Part shown: piece by piece, positions 25,420 through 37,737 of the stretch
Layout: each line of letters opens with the position of its first letter
Position numbering within the stretch: position 1 is the stretch's first letter
Source of the DNA: Loxodes magnus
Taxonomy: Eukaryota; Ciliophora; Karyorelictea; Loxodida; Loxodidae
Length of the DNA: 64,000 nt
NCBI GenBank assembly: GCA_946699065.1
Contig: CAMPDV010000005.1
Location: 1,736,001 to 1,800,000, forward strand
Direction: 5' to 3'
The notes under the pieces: model-generated
Databases searched by the model: none
Seen by the model: the letters and a program-made list of their open reading frames with translations, nothing else
What the model was told of the DNA's origin: nothing
Translations under genes and position numbers: made by a program

Positions 25420-25776
25420 TCATCCTTTATATTCTATCTTGGTAAAACACTGTCTTTCTTGTTTTCTAATCTTATTTAAATTAATGCCATATCTTTAAAA
25501 ACGAGAATATTCTTATTCATTTCCTAGCCTAAATATTTCGATTTAGTTTCATGTTAATGTTTTAAACTTAAAATTATAAACACTAATATGAGCAAAGTAA
25601 GGCTATTCAAAATAACTGAATTTTAGAATTAAAAAAGGTTTAAATAAAGCAGCAAGTTATTCTACACTCATCACTTTCTTATTCTTATTAATGATTTTAT
25701 TCCTAATCCTTAATCACTTTATATAGCTTCACTCTTACAAATAAGCTTTTATAGTTTACTTTTTTTAAGTAACCAT
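25420..25776 (-). CDS. Possible small gene upstream of the His-rich gene
   Basis: A 118-codon frame starting MVTQKKQTIKAYLQEW. Its composition is balanced (MSVEQLAALFKPFL, FRLGNEQEYSRFQRYG) and GC is above the flanks. It ends at TGA only 55 bases before the start of the His-rich gene on the same strand. The frame also stays plausible upstream of the ATG, so it might be an exon. Unrecognised. Confidence 0.3.
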
Positions 25777-26412
25777 TCTTCGATACTTGCTAATCTTTAG
25801 ATCTATAAGTCCTGCAAACTGACTTATTCACAAAATGTTTATAAATAAATTAAAAGCTAAAAGCTAAAAGAATTATAATAGCTCAATTTTTATAATAATT
25901 TGAAATTGAAAGTTAGTTTTGAATATGGAATAATATCATAAGATTGAATCTGGTTAATATTAAAGTTCTAATTATATAAACAAGGAAAATTAAATATCTT
26001 AAAAATTAAGTAATCTATAATCATCATAGAGTTTGCTGATTACTTATTAAATAAAATTTAAACTTTCTTCTTTTTCAACTTCTTAAGTAATTAGATCAAA
26101 ATTAAGAGGATGAAATTATCATAAGTTGAGCTGGTAGAGATATCTATTATTTTAGAGTATTAGATTTAGCTTATTGTAATTAGTTTAATTGACTTAAAAT
26201 ATTGAACTTTTAATTTTTAGATGCAGGTTAATTATATTTTATCACATTATTGCTTTTTACTTAGCATTTTGATATTTACCTTAAGATTGATTGAGGAAAG
26301 TAGATAGTTAATGATAGGCAAATCTTCTGTAAATTAGGTTTGGAATTCTAGAGAGATAATAAAGAATATAGGCAATTTCATATTTATAACGTATAATATT
26401 GAACATAAAATA
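25777..26412. other. Intergenic
   Basis: AT-rich, with a short AGCTAAA tandem near 25855-25870. Nothing else seen. Confidence 0.45.
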
Positions 26413-27303
26413 ATGGAGGAAAAAAATAATCTCACCTAAATCATCTGAACGCCTTATGGCTATGGAAAAATAAAAGAATCAAATCCAAATTCAATGTGAA
26501 ATGTAGATTTAGGATGGGCAACTGCTAGTTTGAATGAAGGAAGTATAAAAAAAGAAGTAGATATTCACATTAAAACTTTTATTAACTAAAGAGAACAATA
26601 CACTCTACATTTAAATCCTTCAACCACTATTAAAGAAATTAAAATGAAGATGCAAGAAAAATTGACTAACGTGCAATTTAAATAAATGCATTTGATTTAT
26701 CCTATGGGAACTATTTAATAATTGAAAGATGAACAAATGCTATGTCAAACTAAAGTTCCTAATGATGGAAAACTTGTTTTAATCATTTAAGGCAGTTTTT
26801 GGTGAGATGAAAGCTGCAAAGGCTAGAATCTACAAATAATCAATTAATTTACAATAATAAAGTGCGATGAAAGTGATTACGAGACTGTGTTAGGTACTAC
26901 AAGCTTTTCTTCTGGAAAACATTACTGAGAAATAAAAATTGATAGATATATACATGATGAAGATATTTTCATAGGAATTGCCTATAAAGAAATTGATTTA
27001 TATACTAGAGCAACTGAAAGTGGCTCATTTTGAGGTTATTTATGCACAGAAGGATAAAAAATTAGTCCTGGAAATTCGCCAGAACAATTTGGAGAACCGT
27101 CTAGAACTGGAGATAAAATAGGAGTACTTTTATCATTTAATGAAGCAGGGTAAGGATAACTTACTTTTTACAAGAACGGAAATAATATGGGAGTTGCATT
27201 TAGTAATTTGAATGGTACATTTTATCCTGCAGTACAGCTGTTTTATTCAGATAGTCAAATAACTTTAAATACTAAAGCTCCATTACCAATTCAATAAATT
27301 TGA
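26413..27303 (+). CDS. Ubiquitin-like plus SPRY domain protein
   Basis: A 296-residue soluble protein. Residues about 48-125 look ubiquitin-like (VDIHIKTFINQREQYTL, then STTIKEIKMKMQEKL and HLIYPMGTIQQLKDEQ, ending GKLVLIIQG). Residues about 130-290 form a SPRY/B30.2 fold: FSSGKHYWEIKID, DIFIGIAYKEID, GYLCTEGQKIS, GDKIGVLLSF and LTFYKNGNNMGVAF. SPRY domains bind protein partners; the pairing with a ubiquitin-like domain suggests a role near ubiquitin signalling, as in RanBPM-like scaffolds, but the partner is unknown. Trp residues expected in SPRY (HYWEI, SFWGY, FWWDE) are TGA codons or TGG. ATG is preceded by AAAATA; stop TGA. Confidence 0.9.
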
Positions 27304-27858
27304 CTTTTAATATAATGTTTGTGTTCTTTACTTTATATTCATCTTTTAAAATAGTTCCTAGCTTTAACTTGAATACAATTACCTATCCTATATATAAAGC
27401 AGAGCTTAGATATAATTTAGACTTAAAATAATAATAGCATTTAAATCTAAATTTTTGATCTTATGAAGAACTTTCTTATTATCAGTCTATTTTCGTAATT
27501 TAAAGGAATGTAAATAATTTTAGAACTAGTTTAGGTAATATTTTACTAACTTTATATATTAAGTCCCTAAAAGGTTTTTTAGCTCACTGAGTTCAGAAAA
27601 AGGAAAATATATATAAATCTTTTATTAAATAGATATCTTTAAATATCATCTTTGCTAATAGAAATAACCTATTATTTAAATTAATAAGAGAGCGTAATAT
27701 TAAGCTAGAAGCAGATAATTGAAAAGCTTTATACTTTTTAGTTTTATCTGTTTAGAATGTTAAATAAAAATAGTATTTAGCGAAAGTATTTTAGTGCTTA
27801 GTAATAACTAAAAGTTTCTTATAAAACTAAATCATTAAAATAAATAATTTTTATTTTT
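27304..27858. other. Convergent intergenic gap
   Basis: AT-rich sequence between convergent genes with no element recognised. Confidence 0.5.
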
Positions 27859-28440
27859 TCAAGTGTTTGGGTCAAATTTTGAGGTATTTCTTTGAGTGAT
27901 GGTACTACTTTTATTAATAACATCAGAATAATTCTAAAACTCTTAATTCATGAACTCAAATAATTGAGCTTCAGGCATTTCCATACTTTGCAATATTAAT
28001 TATGTAAGGCCTTTTACCCGAGAGTTATGTATATGATCAAATGCATTATTAGAAACTCCTTTTCGTTTAGTTTACCTGCTTCTCTAATTTCTCTTAGACT
28101 TATTAGCTATAGAAATTTATAGTAAATCTTCATTCTAAGTAAGTTTAAATATATTATCAGGTGTTTTTCTTGGTGTTTTACTAATAAGTTACTTTTCTTT
28201 AGCACTAGGAGTAAAAGTATAAGGATTAAGAATATAAGGGAAATATCTTTACCTTATTTTCTTTTCTTTTTAGAGAACTTTAACTGCATTATCTGTTAGA
28301 TAGGTCTATTTATTCACTACACACTTATCCAGCACTGTTTTTATTTAATTGTCTATCTTCTTACTCTGCTCATTTTTTTATTAATCAGAGATTGAAGCTT
28401 TCCTTCTAAACGCTGAAACAGCTCTCCTTGACTAATTCAT
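27859..28440 (-). CDS. Hypothetical basic protein
   Basis: A 193-residue hydrophilic protein starting MNQSRRAVSAFRRKAS. It is rich in Lys, Arg, Gln, Ser and Thr, with a short aromatic block RQRYFPYILNPYTFTPS and a helical C-terminal segment (LILQSMEMPEAQLFEFMNQEF). No membrane segment or known domain. Repeated SKTPRKTP-type sites could be phosphorylation targets. GC and codon use resemble the firm genes; stop TGA. Confidence 0.68.
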
Positions 28441-30604
28441 TTATAAAAAGAAACAAATGCACTATTATTTAAATTATTAGCTATAGTTTCCTTTATTTAA
28501 ACTAGTCAAGCATATTAGTTAGTTCTAGAAACAAATAGGGATAAGAAATACTATAATTCATATATAATCCATTATGTTTGCCAATATTTACTTATACGTA
28601 TTATTGCTTTAAGCTTAACTTCATTCCTTTTTTATTATTTAAGTAGTAAAATGAAGAGCTTTGTATGATATTAGATATCAGTCAGAATAACAGAATGTAT
28701 AGCTTTATTAATCTTATATGCTTTAGCTATTATAATTAAATTATCTTTCCATTAGTCTTAATAATAGGATTATTTATATCCTAGATATTTTGAAATATCT
28801 ACTTAAGTAAGTCTAAGAAAAATATAAAGTTTAAGCAACTTTAAAATTTAAGAAGTAACTTATTACAATTAATTTATGCTTAATATATAAACCATTAACT
28901 TTCTATAATACTAAGGAAATTGAGTCAGAATCATATTACATAAAAGCAACTAAAATCCTTCATAGCTATATAAGCAATTTAGTAATTAAAGTACTTAGAA
29001 AACATAAATGATTAATTAAGAAAATAGATACTTTCTAAAGCTAATATTTGCTATTTTTATTAAAGAGGAAGATAATACAATAAAGCTTAAATAAAATGTA
29101 TTAATTCATTAAAATAATTAAATTGTAGAGTTATTTACTTATTACTAAAGGCTTTAGTATGATAGAGCTATCAAATAAGACATTACTTTACTTTTAATAT
29201 TTATTAATTACCAAATATTACTAACTCTAAATCTAAGATTTATCTATTGCTTTTAAAATAATCTTTGTTAAGAAATATTAATACAATTAAACCTAAATAC
29301 TTGGAAGCTAAACACAATATTTATATCTCTATGATAAAATATCTCTTTATAATAGTGAGTTACTGGTTAATAGAATTTCTTAATTAAATCTAGAAAACAT
29401 TTAAATGAAAGCATTTAATATCCATATATGCAAATTTAAATTTTAGATATATAAAAACTTATGAAAGAGTCAATATATAAAAGATATAATCTGAGAGATT
29501 ATTATACTTCTTATTTATTCTATCACTTTTTCATGCCAAAACGCAAAATTTAAACAATCAAATTAAAAAACTATAAGAAATTTATTTATAAAAGTGAAAG
29601 AATATTTTTTGAAATATAAGCAATTTAAAATATGTAATAAAGAAGATTAGCATTATAAAGTTACTTCTGAAGATATAAAAAACATAATATTATGATATTG
29701 GATGCTATTATACATCATTCTTAGCTTAATTTAAGAAATTATGGATCTATATTTATTAAGGCAGATTGAAGAATTTGAATAATACTAATGAATAAATTAA
29801 AGTAATTTAATGAGCACTACTCTTTTTTGACAATCAGGAGTTTATTAGCTAGAAAATGCAAGAAGGAGCAAATTTAAGATAGTAGAAGCTTTTAAAATTA
29901 AAAATATAATATAAAAGTAAAAAGGCAAGTTAGCATGGAAATTAATAGCAAAGAAGTTTTATTTAAAGTTAATTTAAAAGCAATCAAACTTATTAAATGT
30001 TTAGAAATATATAAATATCAAAAATATCAACTAAGTAAAGTGAAAGCCAATAATAAATGTATATAATTATACTCTAAAAGAATAGAGAGTATTGTATATT
30101 TTAAATAAAAAATTAGTAAGAAGAACAAGATAAAATAATAAATGAAAACTAGGAAAAAGTAGTATTTATGTTTACTTTAGCCAATGTATTAGATTAAGTT
30201 TTGGGGTTCTCAATTTATCTTAATTTTCGTTTATGAAAGCATCTTCAATTAATAAGGTTGATTGTTTTAATAATTTAAATGCATTTAAATAAAAATAGAA
30301 GATTAATGTAGTAGATCTCATATTATTAAAAATAAAGAGAAAATATTAGCTTACTTAGTTGAGATTTGCTAGCTATATTTATTAAAAAATAAGTTTAAGG
30401 AAAATTAAGGTTTATTTATCTTTGCTACTTTGATAGTACTTATCTTCTTAATTTTCTATTTTAGCTTTCTAATGAATGACACTTATTAATTTACTTATAG
30501 TTTAAGAATGTTTTTTAGTTGAATAATAGCTTAATGATTGTATATTGCTAAAGTATAAGAGTTATTAGTAGTTTATTATAAACTTAAATAAAGAATTAGG
30601 TTAA
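28441..30604. other. Long AT-rich gap
   Basis: Mostly AT-rich. GC rises between 29700 and 29950, where a plus-strand frame (29702-30043, 113 codons, with segments such as QSGVYQLENARRSKF) might be a small gene. It is too weak for a separate entry. Confidence 0.4.
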
Positions 30605-33600
30605 ATGAGTAAGAAGGATAAAGAATAAAAGCTAGAAGAAAAGCTACTGAAGGATCCAGACACTATAACTGAAGAAAATTAAGAAAAAAATGGGATAGAT
30701 TAAGATTGATAAAATCAATCTCATTTATCTAAAAATTCTCACTAACTAGGATCAAATAATTAAAACTAAACAGAAAAGCTTTAGTGATTAACTCTTTCTA
30801 GATAAAAAAATATCGAAAGAAAGGAAAAAGATATTTAGATTATATAAGATTCAAAAAGAAGTCTAAACTCAAAATGTTGAGAAGTTGATGTAGAAAAATA
30901 AAAAATTGATTAAGAGGATTAAATTAATCTTATGAATAGAACTTCTAGAGAAAAATAATAAAGCTTAATAAGAAAAAAAACTTATGGAAAAGAAAAAAAA
31001 GGATTTTATCCTTGTTAAATTGGTGAGATCGAATTAGCAGAAGATCATCGTTAAGCTGTAATGGTTAAAAAACATTATAGAGGTGCATCTAGTTAAAATG
31101 ACATTGAGGGATAGACATCATTCGAGGAATAACTCCCTGATTATTGCAAATGCTGCGATTTGCCATTAAATGGATAATAATATCCAATGTTTGTTAAAGT
31201 AGAAGAGCTTGGTGAGTTAGGTAATGGAGTTATATTTTACTTTAAATATCTTTAGTTACTTTGCTTTATGTTGCTATTTTGTTTTATAGCTTATGGATTA
31301 CCTTGCCTTATTGACATTTATTAAAGATAAAAAGATATTTAATGAAAACAAAACTTAAGCCTCATAGAAAAACTTTCTTTGGCTGTATTTATATCATTTG
31401 AATTCGGATAAGTCAAAAATATTCCTAACTGATATTTTGTTCTTAATATTTTTAGCGTTGTAGTTTTGCTTATTATTCTGGCAGTCTTTAGAATTTAAAC
31501 ATAAAAAATTAAGGAAGAAATTGAATAAGACATATAAAACCCATCTGATTACACAATCTGAGTTACCAATGTTCCTAAATATACCACTGACTAAGAACTT
31601 ATTGAATTTTTGCAAAATCAAATCTATCAAACATTAGAATTATAGGATAATGAAAAAATTATTATCAAAGATATTTGCTGAGGATATAACTTGGAAGAGT
31701 GAGAGAAGCTAGCTAAAATATTTCGAGATCTTAAATTTTAGCTTAACTATGTTGATTATTATAAAAGACTTCATTAGAAGAATCCTACTAAGAAGTTTAA
31801 TTATTTGCAGTGCAAAAAAGAATATTGCAAAACTTAAGAAGAGTTATACTAAGAAATTATAGCTACTTAGCATAAGATTGAATAAATAGAAGTTAAAGCT
31901 TTAAAATCAGATTAAGAATCTTTGACAAAATATGCCTTTGTGACTTTTAATAGATAAGAAATGGCTCGTGCAATAGCTAAGTAGTTTGGTGGAGGATGAG
32001 CAATCTAATTGATGAAAAAAATAGTAAACAAATATTTTAAAAATAAAAGATGCTGCTAAAAGTATAAATAATAAGATTTTAAAGGAGTTTTATTACATGC
32101 AGAAAGAGCACCAGAGCCTAGTGATATTTTATGGGAAAATCTGCATGTTAGTGCTACTTATAGATATACTTTTACCACAATTTCCACATTTATAATAACT
32201 GGAATAATTCTAGGAACTTTTTTGGCTCTTTATTTTATAAAACAGTATGAAAAATAACTAAATGAGGATTTAAATAAAAATAATACGAATGGAAATTTAT
32301 AAGATTAAGATTCCAATTAGCAAAAGTAGATATCCAAAAATTAATAGTTTTTTTTATCTATTTTACTATCAACAAGTATGAGTATTATAAATAAGGTTCT
32401 TGCTTTTATTATGGTGAAATCTTCAACTCACGAAAAACCTCCAACGTAAACATTGCTTTGTAATTCTTAAGCCATAAAATTGAGCATAGCTTTAGCAGTT
32501 ACAACAGCTTTAGTAATGGTAGCAATTGCATTACCCTTTAATAGCATTAGTGATTTTATTGACTTTAACACAGATTATAAAAATATTAAAAAATGATTTC
32601 TAAAAAGCGGACTTGTGAATGATATTTTTTATGTCTGTCTAATGTAAAGTTTTGTTATTCCATTTCTTTCTATTTTTGATGTAACTTTAATTTGAAAGAG
32701 TATTCAAAAATGAAACCTGAGAAATAAAGAGAACACTAAAACTATGGATGTTCCTTAGTGGGAAGTTAATTAGATTTTTTAACCAAATAACTTAAATATT
32801 CCGGGATAGTATTCAAATGCATTCAAGCTATTTTTTTTGGGATTAATATATGCTCCTTTATATCCATTAGCCCTTCCTATGTGTCTTTGTGGCATTTTTA
32901 TACAATATTGGGTGGATAAATATTTGCTTTTGAGAAAATTCGCATTTCCAATAATGCTAAATATTTAACTTATCAAAGATTAGATAAAGCTGATTCCTTG
33001 AACTTTGCTAGTATATTCCTTATTTGCCTTCTATTGGTATTCATGTGTGCAGGATGAACCTTAAATTATTGTTTTATTCGGTACTGTGATTGCTTTATTT
33101 GACTGTATTTTTTATATCCAATCTTTAATTGCTTAATGATTAAAGAAATCAAATGAAAATGCAAATGAAACAAGTAAGCCATATGAAAAGGAAGCCTTAA
33201 AATTTAAAACAGATTATGATAGAGAAAATCCTATAATTGCTGAAGAAGGATGAGATTATATTGAATTTCTAAAAAATTAAAGCTATGAAGAAGAAAATAT
33301 CGTAACTACTGAGATTTAAGAGCAATCAAATTTAAAATAAAGTGACTGCTCAATAATCTAACCCCCAAGCATTGATAATACTGAAGAATAAGATTAACAT
33401 TCGATTTAAGACTAAAATAGCCAAGATCTATAGTAAATAAATTATAACTAAATGCTTAATATGAAAAGTAGAGATCAGACCATTTATCAAAAAAATTAAA
33501 AAGTAATGACTAATAGAACTATTATGTACGTCGATTTCGAAAGATCAGCATAAAAGAAATTAAATAAAAGAAAATTAATTATCCAAAAAAACAAAGAAGA

Positions 33601-34111
33601 GTAGTAGAAATAACAAGATGCTCTTAATTCCTCCTTTTTATCAAATTAATAAATACAGGGAAATTTAATATAAAATGAAGAGATATTGATCTTTTAGTAA
33701 AATTAAGAGTAAAAAGCTCAAAATATGCCTTAGCTTAAATAGCAAGATAATTATTTTTAAAATGTTTCACAAGTAATCTTTTATATACAGTATACTATTG
33801 CCCCAGAACATTATTTTCAAGACATTTAAAACTAGTCATAACAAAAAAATAGTAATACTGTAAAGGATAAACGCTAGAAGTAGTAGAAGAACGAATATCC
33901 ACAGGAATAATAAGTTTAATTAACGTAACTAGATCTATAAGATTAAGTTCCATCAATTACGATTGAATAATAAAAAGATCATTTCAGTAATCTCCATTAA
34001 GAATTTTAATCTAGCTAATTTCATGATGCATAATCATCCAGGTATTTATAGCCCTAAAAAATTGAAAAATAGTTGCAAAACACAAATAGTAAAGATAGTA
34101 GTAATAATTGA
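30605..34111 (+). CDS. TMEM63-like: OSCA/TMEM63-family (CSC1, DUF221) ion channel
   Basis: A 1168-residue multi-pass membrane protein of the OSCA/CSC1/TMEM63 family, mechanically or osmotically gated cation channels. A hydrophilic N-terminus of ~200 residues precedes the first membrane helix. A cytosolic loop with an RRM-like segment (TKYAFVTFNRQEMARAI) follows, then the family hallmark HAERAPEPSDILWENLHVS (about residue 498-516), then a cluster of about nine helices including LAVTTALVMVAIALPFNSI and LIYAPLYPLALPMCLC. From about residue 845 there is an unusually long Gln/Asn-rich tail of ~320 residues, probably cytosolic and disordered. Family members are typically 700-900 residues. Intact without introns; TGA is both Trp (GGGWAI, KKWFL) and stop. 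Plasma membrane is likely, but contractile vacuole or other endomembranes are possible in a ciliate. Confidence 0.9.
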
Positions 34112-35907
34112 TTTACATTTATCTTAAATAATTATATTTAACTGTATTTTTGATACGAAATTATAATTAAAAATAAAATTTAATCCTATTATTGAGTTAT
34201 AAAAGTAATAGAGAGTATACATTTTTCTTAATTTAATCATTAGTTAATTAAATCTTTAAATGAATCTAATTCTTTATTTTCTCATCGAATAATAAAGCTA
34301 AAAAAAACTTTCAAAAATGATAAATAAATCCAACTTAGATCACATAAATTTTAAGTAGTGCTAAAAAACCATAAATTTTAACAAAAGCTGTTAAGATTTT
34401 TCTTTAATAATCTAAAATAAAAATAAAAGTAAACCTTTGATTTAAGAAATACGGATTGAAATAGCTTTTAACTGTAATTACTAGAAAATTAATTAGATAT
34501 TATATAAATCTTCATAAATTAAATTAAGCTTTAAATATAATCTTAATTAAAAATCACTTATAAAATTACTTTAAATAAGCTAGCTGTCCTATAATCATAT
34601 TTACTTAGAGTATTACCCAATTAGCTCACTTATCAATCAAAAAATGCCTTATTATTAAGACAATTTTAAATTTTAAGAAAGGGATTTGGATAAATAGACA
34701 ATAAATTTACCTAATTTGTTCAATATTCATATTAAGTTCTATTGCAAACCAAAAAAACTACAAAAGTTATTTTTACAAACAGTATGATTCTTCATGAATA
34801 AAATTTATTAAAAATTGATGTAAGGCCTTTATTATTAAATGGTTTTAAGAATATTAAAAAAAAGTTCTGCTTATAGATATAAAATGACTGAACTAAAATA
34901 AAATGCAAATAAGTAAATAAAGCAAGTTCTATAAATATCAGCATAAATTTTAAGTGTTAAAACTAATTTCTTCTGAGAATGTCATTACTAATAAAATGAT
35001 ATTATAACTTCTAAAACTTTGTCATTTATAATTTTAATGTTTTATGAAATGGGCAAAGAAAATTAAGGTGTATATTAAGTTTACGAAATTAAATAAATAA
35101 GAGCTAGCAAAAGGTTTTATAATTTAAATATAAATAAAACTTTGGATATTCTAGATTTTTAATACCTTTAATCATATTTTGACTGATATTTATTTATAAA
35201 CTTGAGATACTAGCTAAATAATAGTAATTTAAAAATAATTTTAGATTCGAATATCATATACTTCTATCTTTCATCATTAAGAGAATCATTTCAAATACTC
35301 ATTTTTAATATTTAAAATTTTAAAATCTTTAGAGAAAATACAAAGAATTTATTATTATAACTTAGCTAAGAAACATATAAATAAGTATTTAAATAAAATA
35401 GAAATAAAAGAGTTGCTAGTTAAATTAAAATTAGGATATAAAATAGTTTCTGCTTATAATTTAGTTTGAAAGATATATTTTAAATCTATAAGATTTTAGC
35501 TTCAGATATACAAAAGTAGAGGTAATATAATCTACATATTTTAATAAATTTAAGAAAATTTTATTGATTTTAGCTAAAAGGGATGATATTTATTTTACTT
35601 ATCTATCCAGCATTCAATTTTATTAAAATAAGTCTTTAATTTAATTTATTAATGAATGAAATTTCGTCAACCTTTGATATGCTCGATTTTTTCTATTTAA
35701 GTTCTTCGATCAAAATATTATAAAAATATAAAAATATAGTTGAATTATTTATAAAAGCAAAAAGTTATTAGTTTGATGCATAAGTGTTTGTTTATTTTAT
35801 CATCTTATTTGATTTGTAATTTAGACTTGTTAAAGAATGTTTAAGACATATAGAAAAGATAGCTTTTATAAGAGACATTTATTTTTAGGATTTTAATTAT
35901 TTATAAA
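34112..35907. other. Intergenic, AT-rich
   Basis: About 1.8 kb with scattered short open frames but no sustained GC rise. I see no gene or structured RNA. Confidence 0.45.
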
Positions 35908-36184
35908 ATGAGTTATTTTAGAACAAGTCCCAAGTACACTCTGAAAATATTTAGAACTCTACCAGAATTATTATTTAAAGCTGCAAGACTTTCTTTCAAG
36001 TTGGACGCGGTTGCTGTTCCAGCTCTCTTACCTCCCGCTCTCGCACTCGTCTTTTTATATGGTAATTTTTAATTCAGGAAATCCTCTCAAGAGATTTAGA
36101 GAACCTGAAAATGTTTACAATCAAGACATTAAACAAAAAGGAGAATGGAACGGTAATCGGGTTGGAGTTGGGCCATCGTATTGA
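35908..36184 (+). CDS. 86-residue membrane protein, one intron
   Basis: Two exons (35908-36061 and 36078-36184) joined across a 16-base intron encode 86 residues. Without splicing the downstream reading loses sense. The protein begins MSYFRTSPKYTLKIFRTLPE, a basic amphipathic stretch like a mitochondrial presequence, followed by one transmembrane helix (LDAVAVPALLPPALALVFLY) and a hydrophilic end (WNGNRVGVGPSY). It contains no TAA, TAG or sense TGA codon and is far richer in GC than any neighbour, which suggests strong expression and constraint. It could be a small inner-membrane subunit of a respiratory complex; I cannot name it. Stop is TGA. Confidence 0.8.
36062..36077 (+). other. 16-base intron
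   Basis: GTAATTTTTAATTCAG. It splits a Gly codon after its first base; removal gives an uninterrupted 87-codon reading including the stop. Confidence 0.85.
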
Positions 36185-37737
36185 TAAAATAATTGAATTT
36201 GATTTAAGATAATTTCTAATAATTCTTTTAATACTCTAACCATCTACTTATAAGCACCAATTCCTTTATATACCATCCTCTAACTTTAATCCTTTAATTC
36301 CTTGTTCAAACACAACACTTTTAAAGTTCATCATGCTCAAAATATAGTTCTATATTATTAACTTAACATCCTTAAGCAAATATAGCAAACTTTAGGTGAT
36401 ATATATTTTTTAATCTAGAAAAGCAAAAGAAAAATATTAATCCTATGCCTAAGGATTTAAACTTAAAGGCTTTGCTTAAATTATAAACTTTAAAGTAAAA
36501 TATTCTTAATTTTATAGATAAATTACTATTTAGCTTATAAAAATTTAGAATATGAAACTAATAAGCCTAACTACTTTAGACTGAGAAACATATCTTTTTA
36601 TTTATTATAGCTTGCTAAGGAGAAATTGAGATATCTAAATGGTATGTTGCATAAACTAAGTAGTAATATAAAATTTTCAAAGTTAATTATAAAAATTATT
36701 AGAAGAAGAAATAATAGCTTGCTTAAATTATTATGAATATGATAGAGAATAATTAATCCTTTTATATAAAAGTTCAACACTTATACATAGTTAAAACTTT
36801 ACTTGCAGCTCTTATTATTTAAATTTACTAAACTTTATTAATTAATATATCTTAATTGCGTTATGCATGCTAATAATTGGTAATAGCTAGCTCAAGATAA
36901 AGAATCTAAACACTAAAAAGTAGGAATAAAATTTTAGTATCAATCTAAATTTTATTTAATGATATAATTTATTTAATAAAGTCTAGTTCATTATGAAAAT
37001 TATTCTTCTTCATTTTATTAAATATTTAAAGTTTAGTAACTCTATTTTTAAAATTTAATTAATCAATTAAAATTAAAAAAAGAGGTTTCAAAATATCAGT
37101 TATGAAGGGCAGAAGATTGAATCAATAACATTAAAGATATTTACATTTTTTTATTTTAGAAGTTTTTTCCCTTTTCCATCTACACTCTTAAATAAGGATA
37201 ACTAAGAGTAAAATACTGTGAGAATGAGAAAGTTAGTTTGCCTCTTTTACTTTTTTATTTATTTTCTAAAAATAAGGGTTATTCTATTCGTAAAGATCAT
37301 AAGTTACACATTATTAATAACTCTTTGCTTTAATTAAATAGCAAAAGATAGGCTTTAAAATTATAAACATAAATAATAGATTTTAAATAGCAAGCTACTC
37401 TCTTAGATAAATTTCTTTATAGTTACTTAAATTATAGAAATAAGGCTGTTTTTCCTCTATTATAAGCATTAATAGGCTTAAATAATTAATCTTTTGAATA
37501 TGTTAAAAGGAGATACTAAACTATAATATTATATTCCCTTCCTTAATTTATTTTAAATTATTGCTTTCCAGGCTTTTATTAAAATCCAGTAAATAGAGAA
37601 AAATTTCTAAGAAATACTTAGAAATAAAGGTTAAGAATAAAATAAAAGGGTTTGGTTCTAGAAATAATTAGGAAGTTAATTAAAAGATAAAGTGGAGATA
37701 AAATAAATAAGGTTTATTAATAACTTTAAGGAAATAA
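36185..37737. other. Intergenic with weak coding signals
   Basis: A minus-strand frame (36074-36334, MMNFKSVVFEQGIKGL) has raised GC but can only end inside the antisense of the 86-residue gene. A plus-strand frame (37102-37497) also has raised GC. Neither is firm. The rest is AT-rich. Confidence 0.4.

Noticed and set aside
29640-29665. GAAGATTAGCATTATAAAG, reminiscent of part of U6 snRNA.
   Set aside because: The ACAGAGA box and the rest of U6 are missing, so a short chance match.
36074-36334. A minus-strand 86-codon gene starting MMNFKSVVF.
   Set aside because: Composition is tempting, but it can end only inside the antisense of a firm gene, so it is reported as an observation and not annotated.
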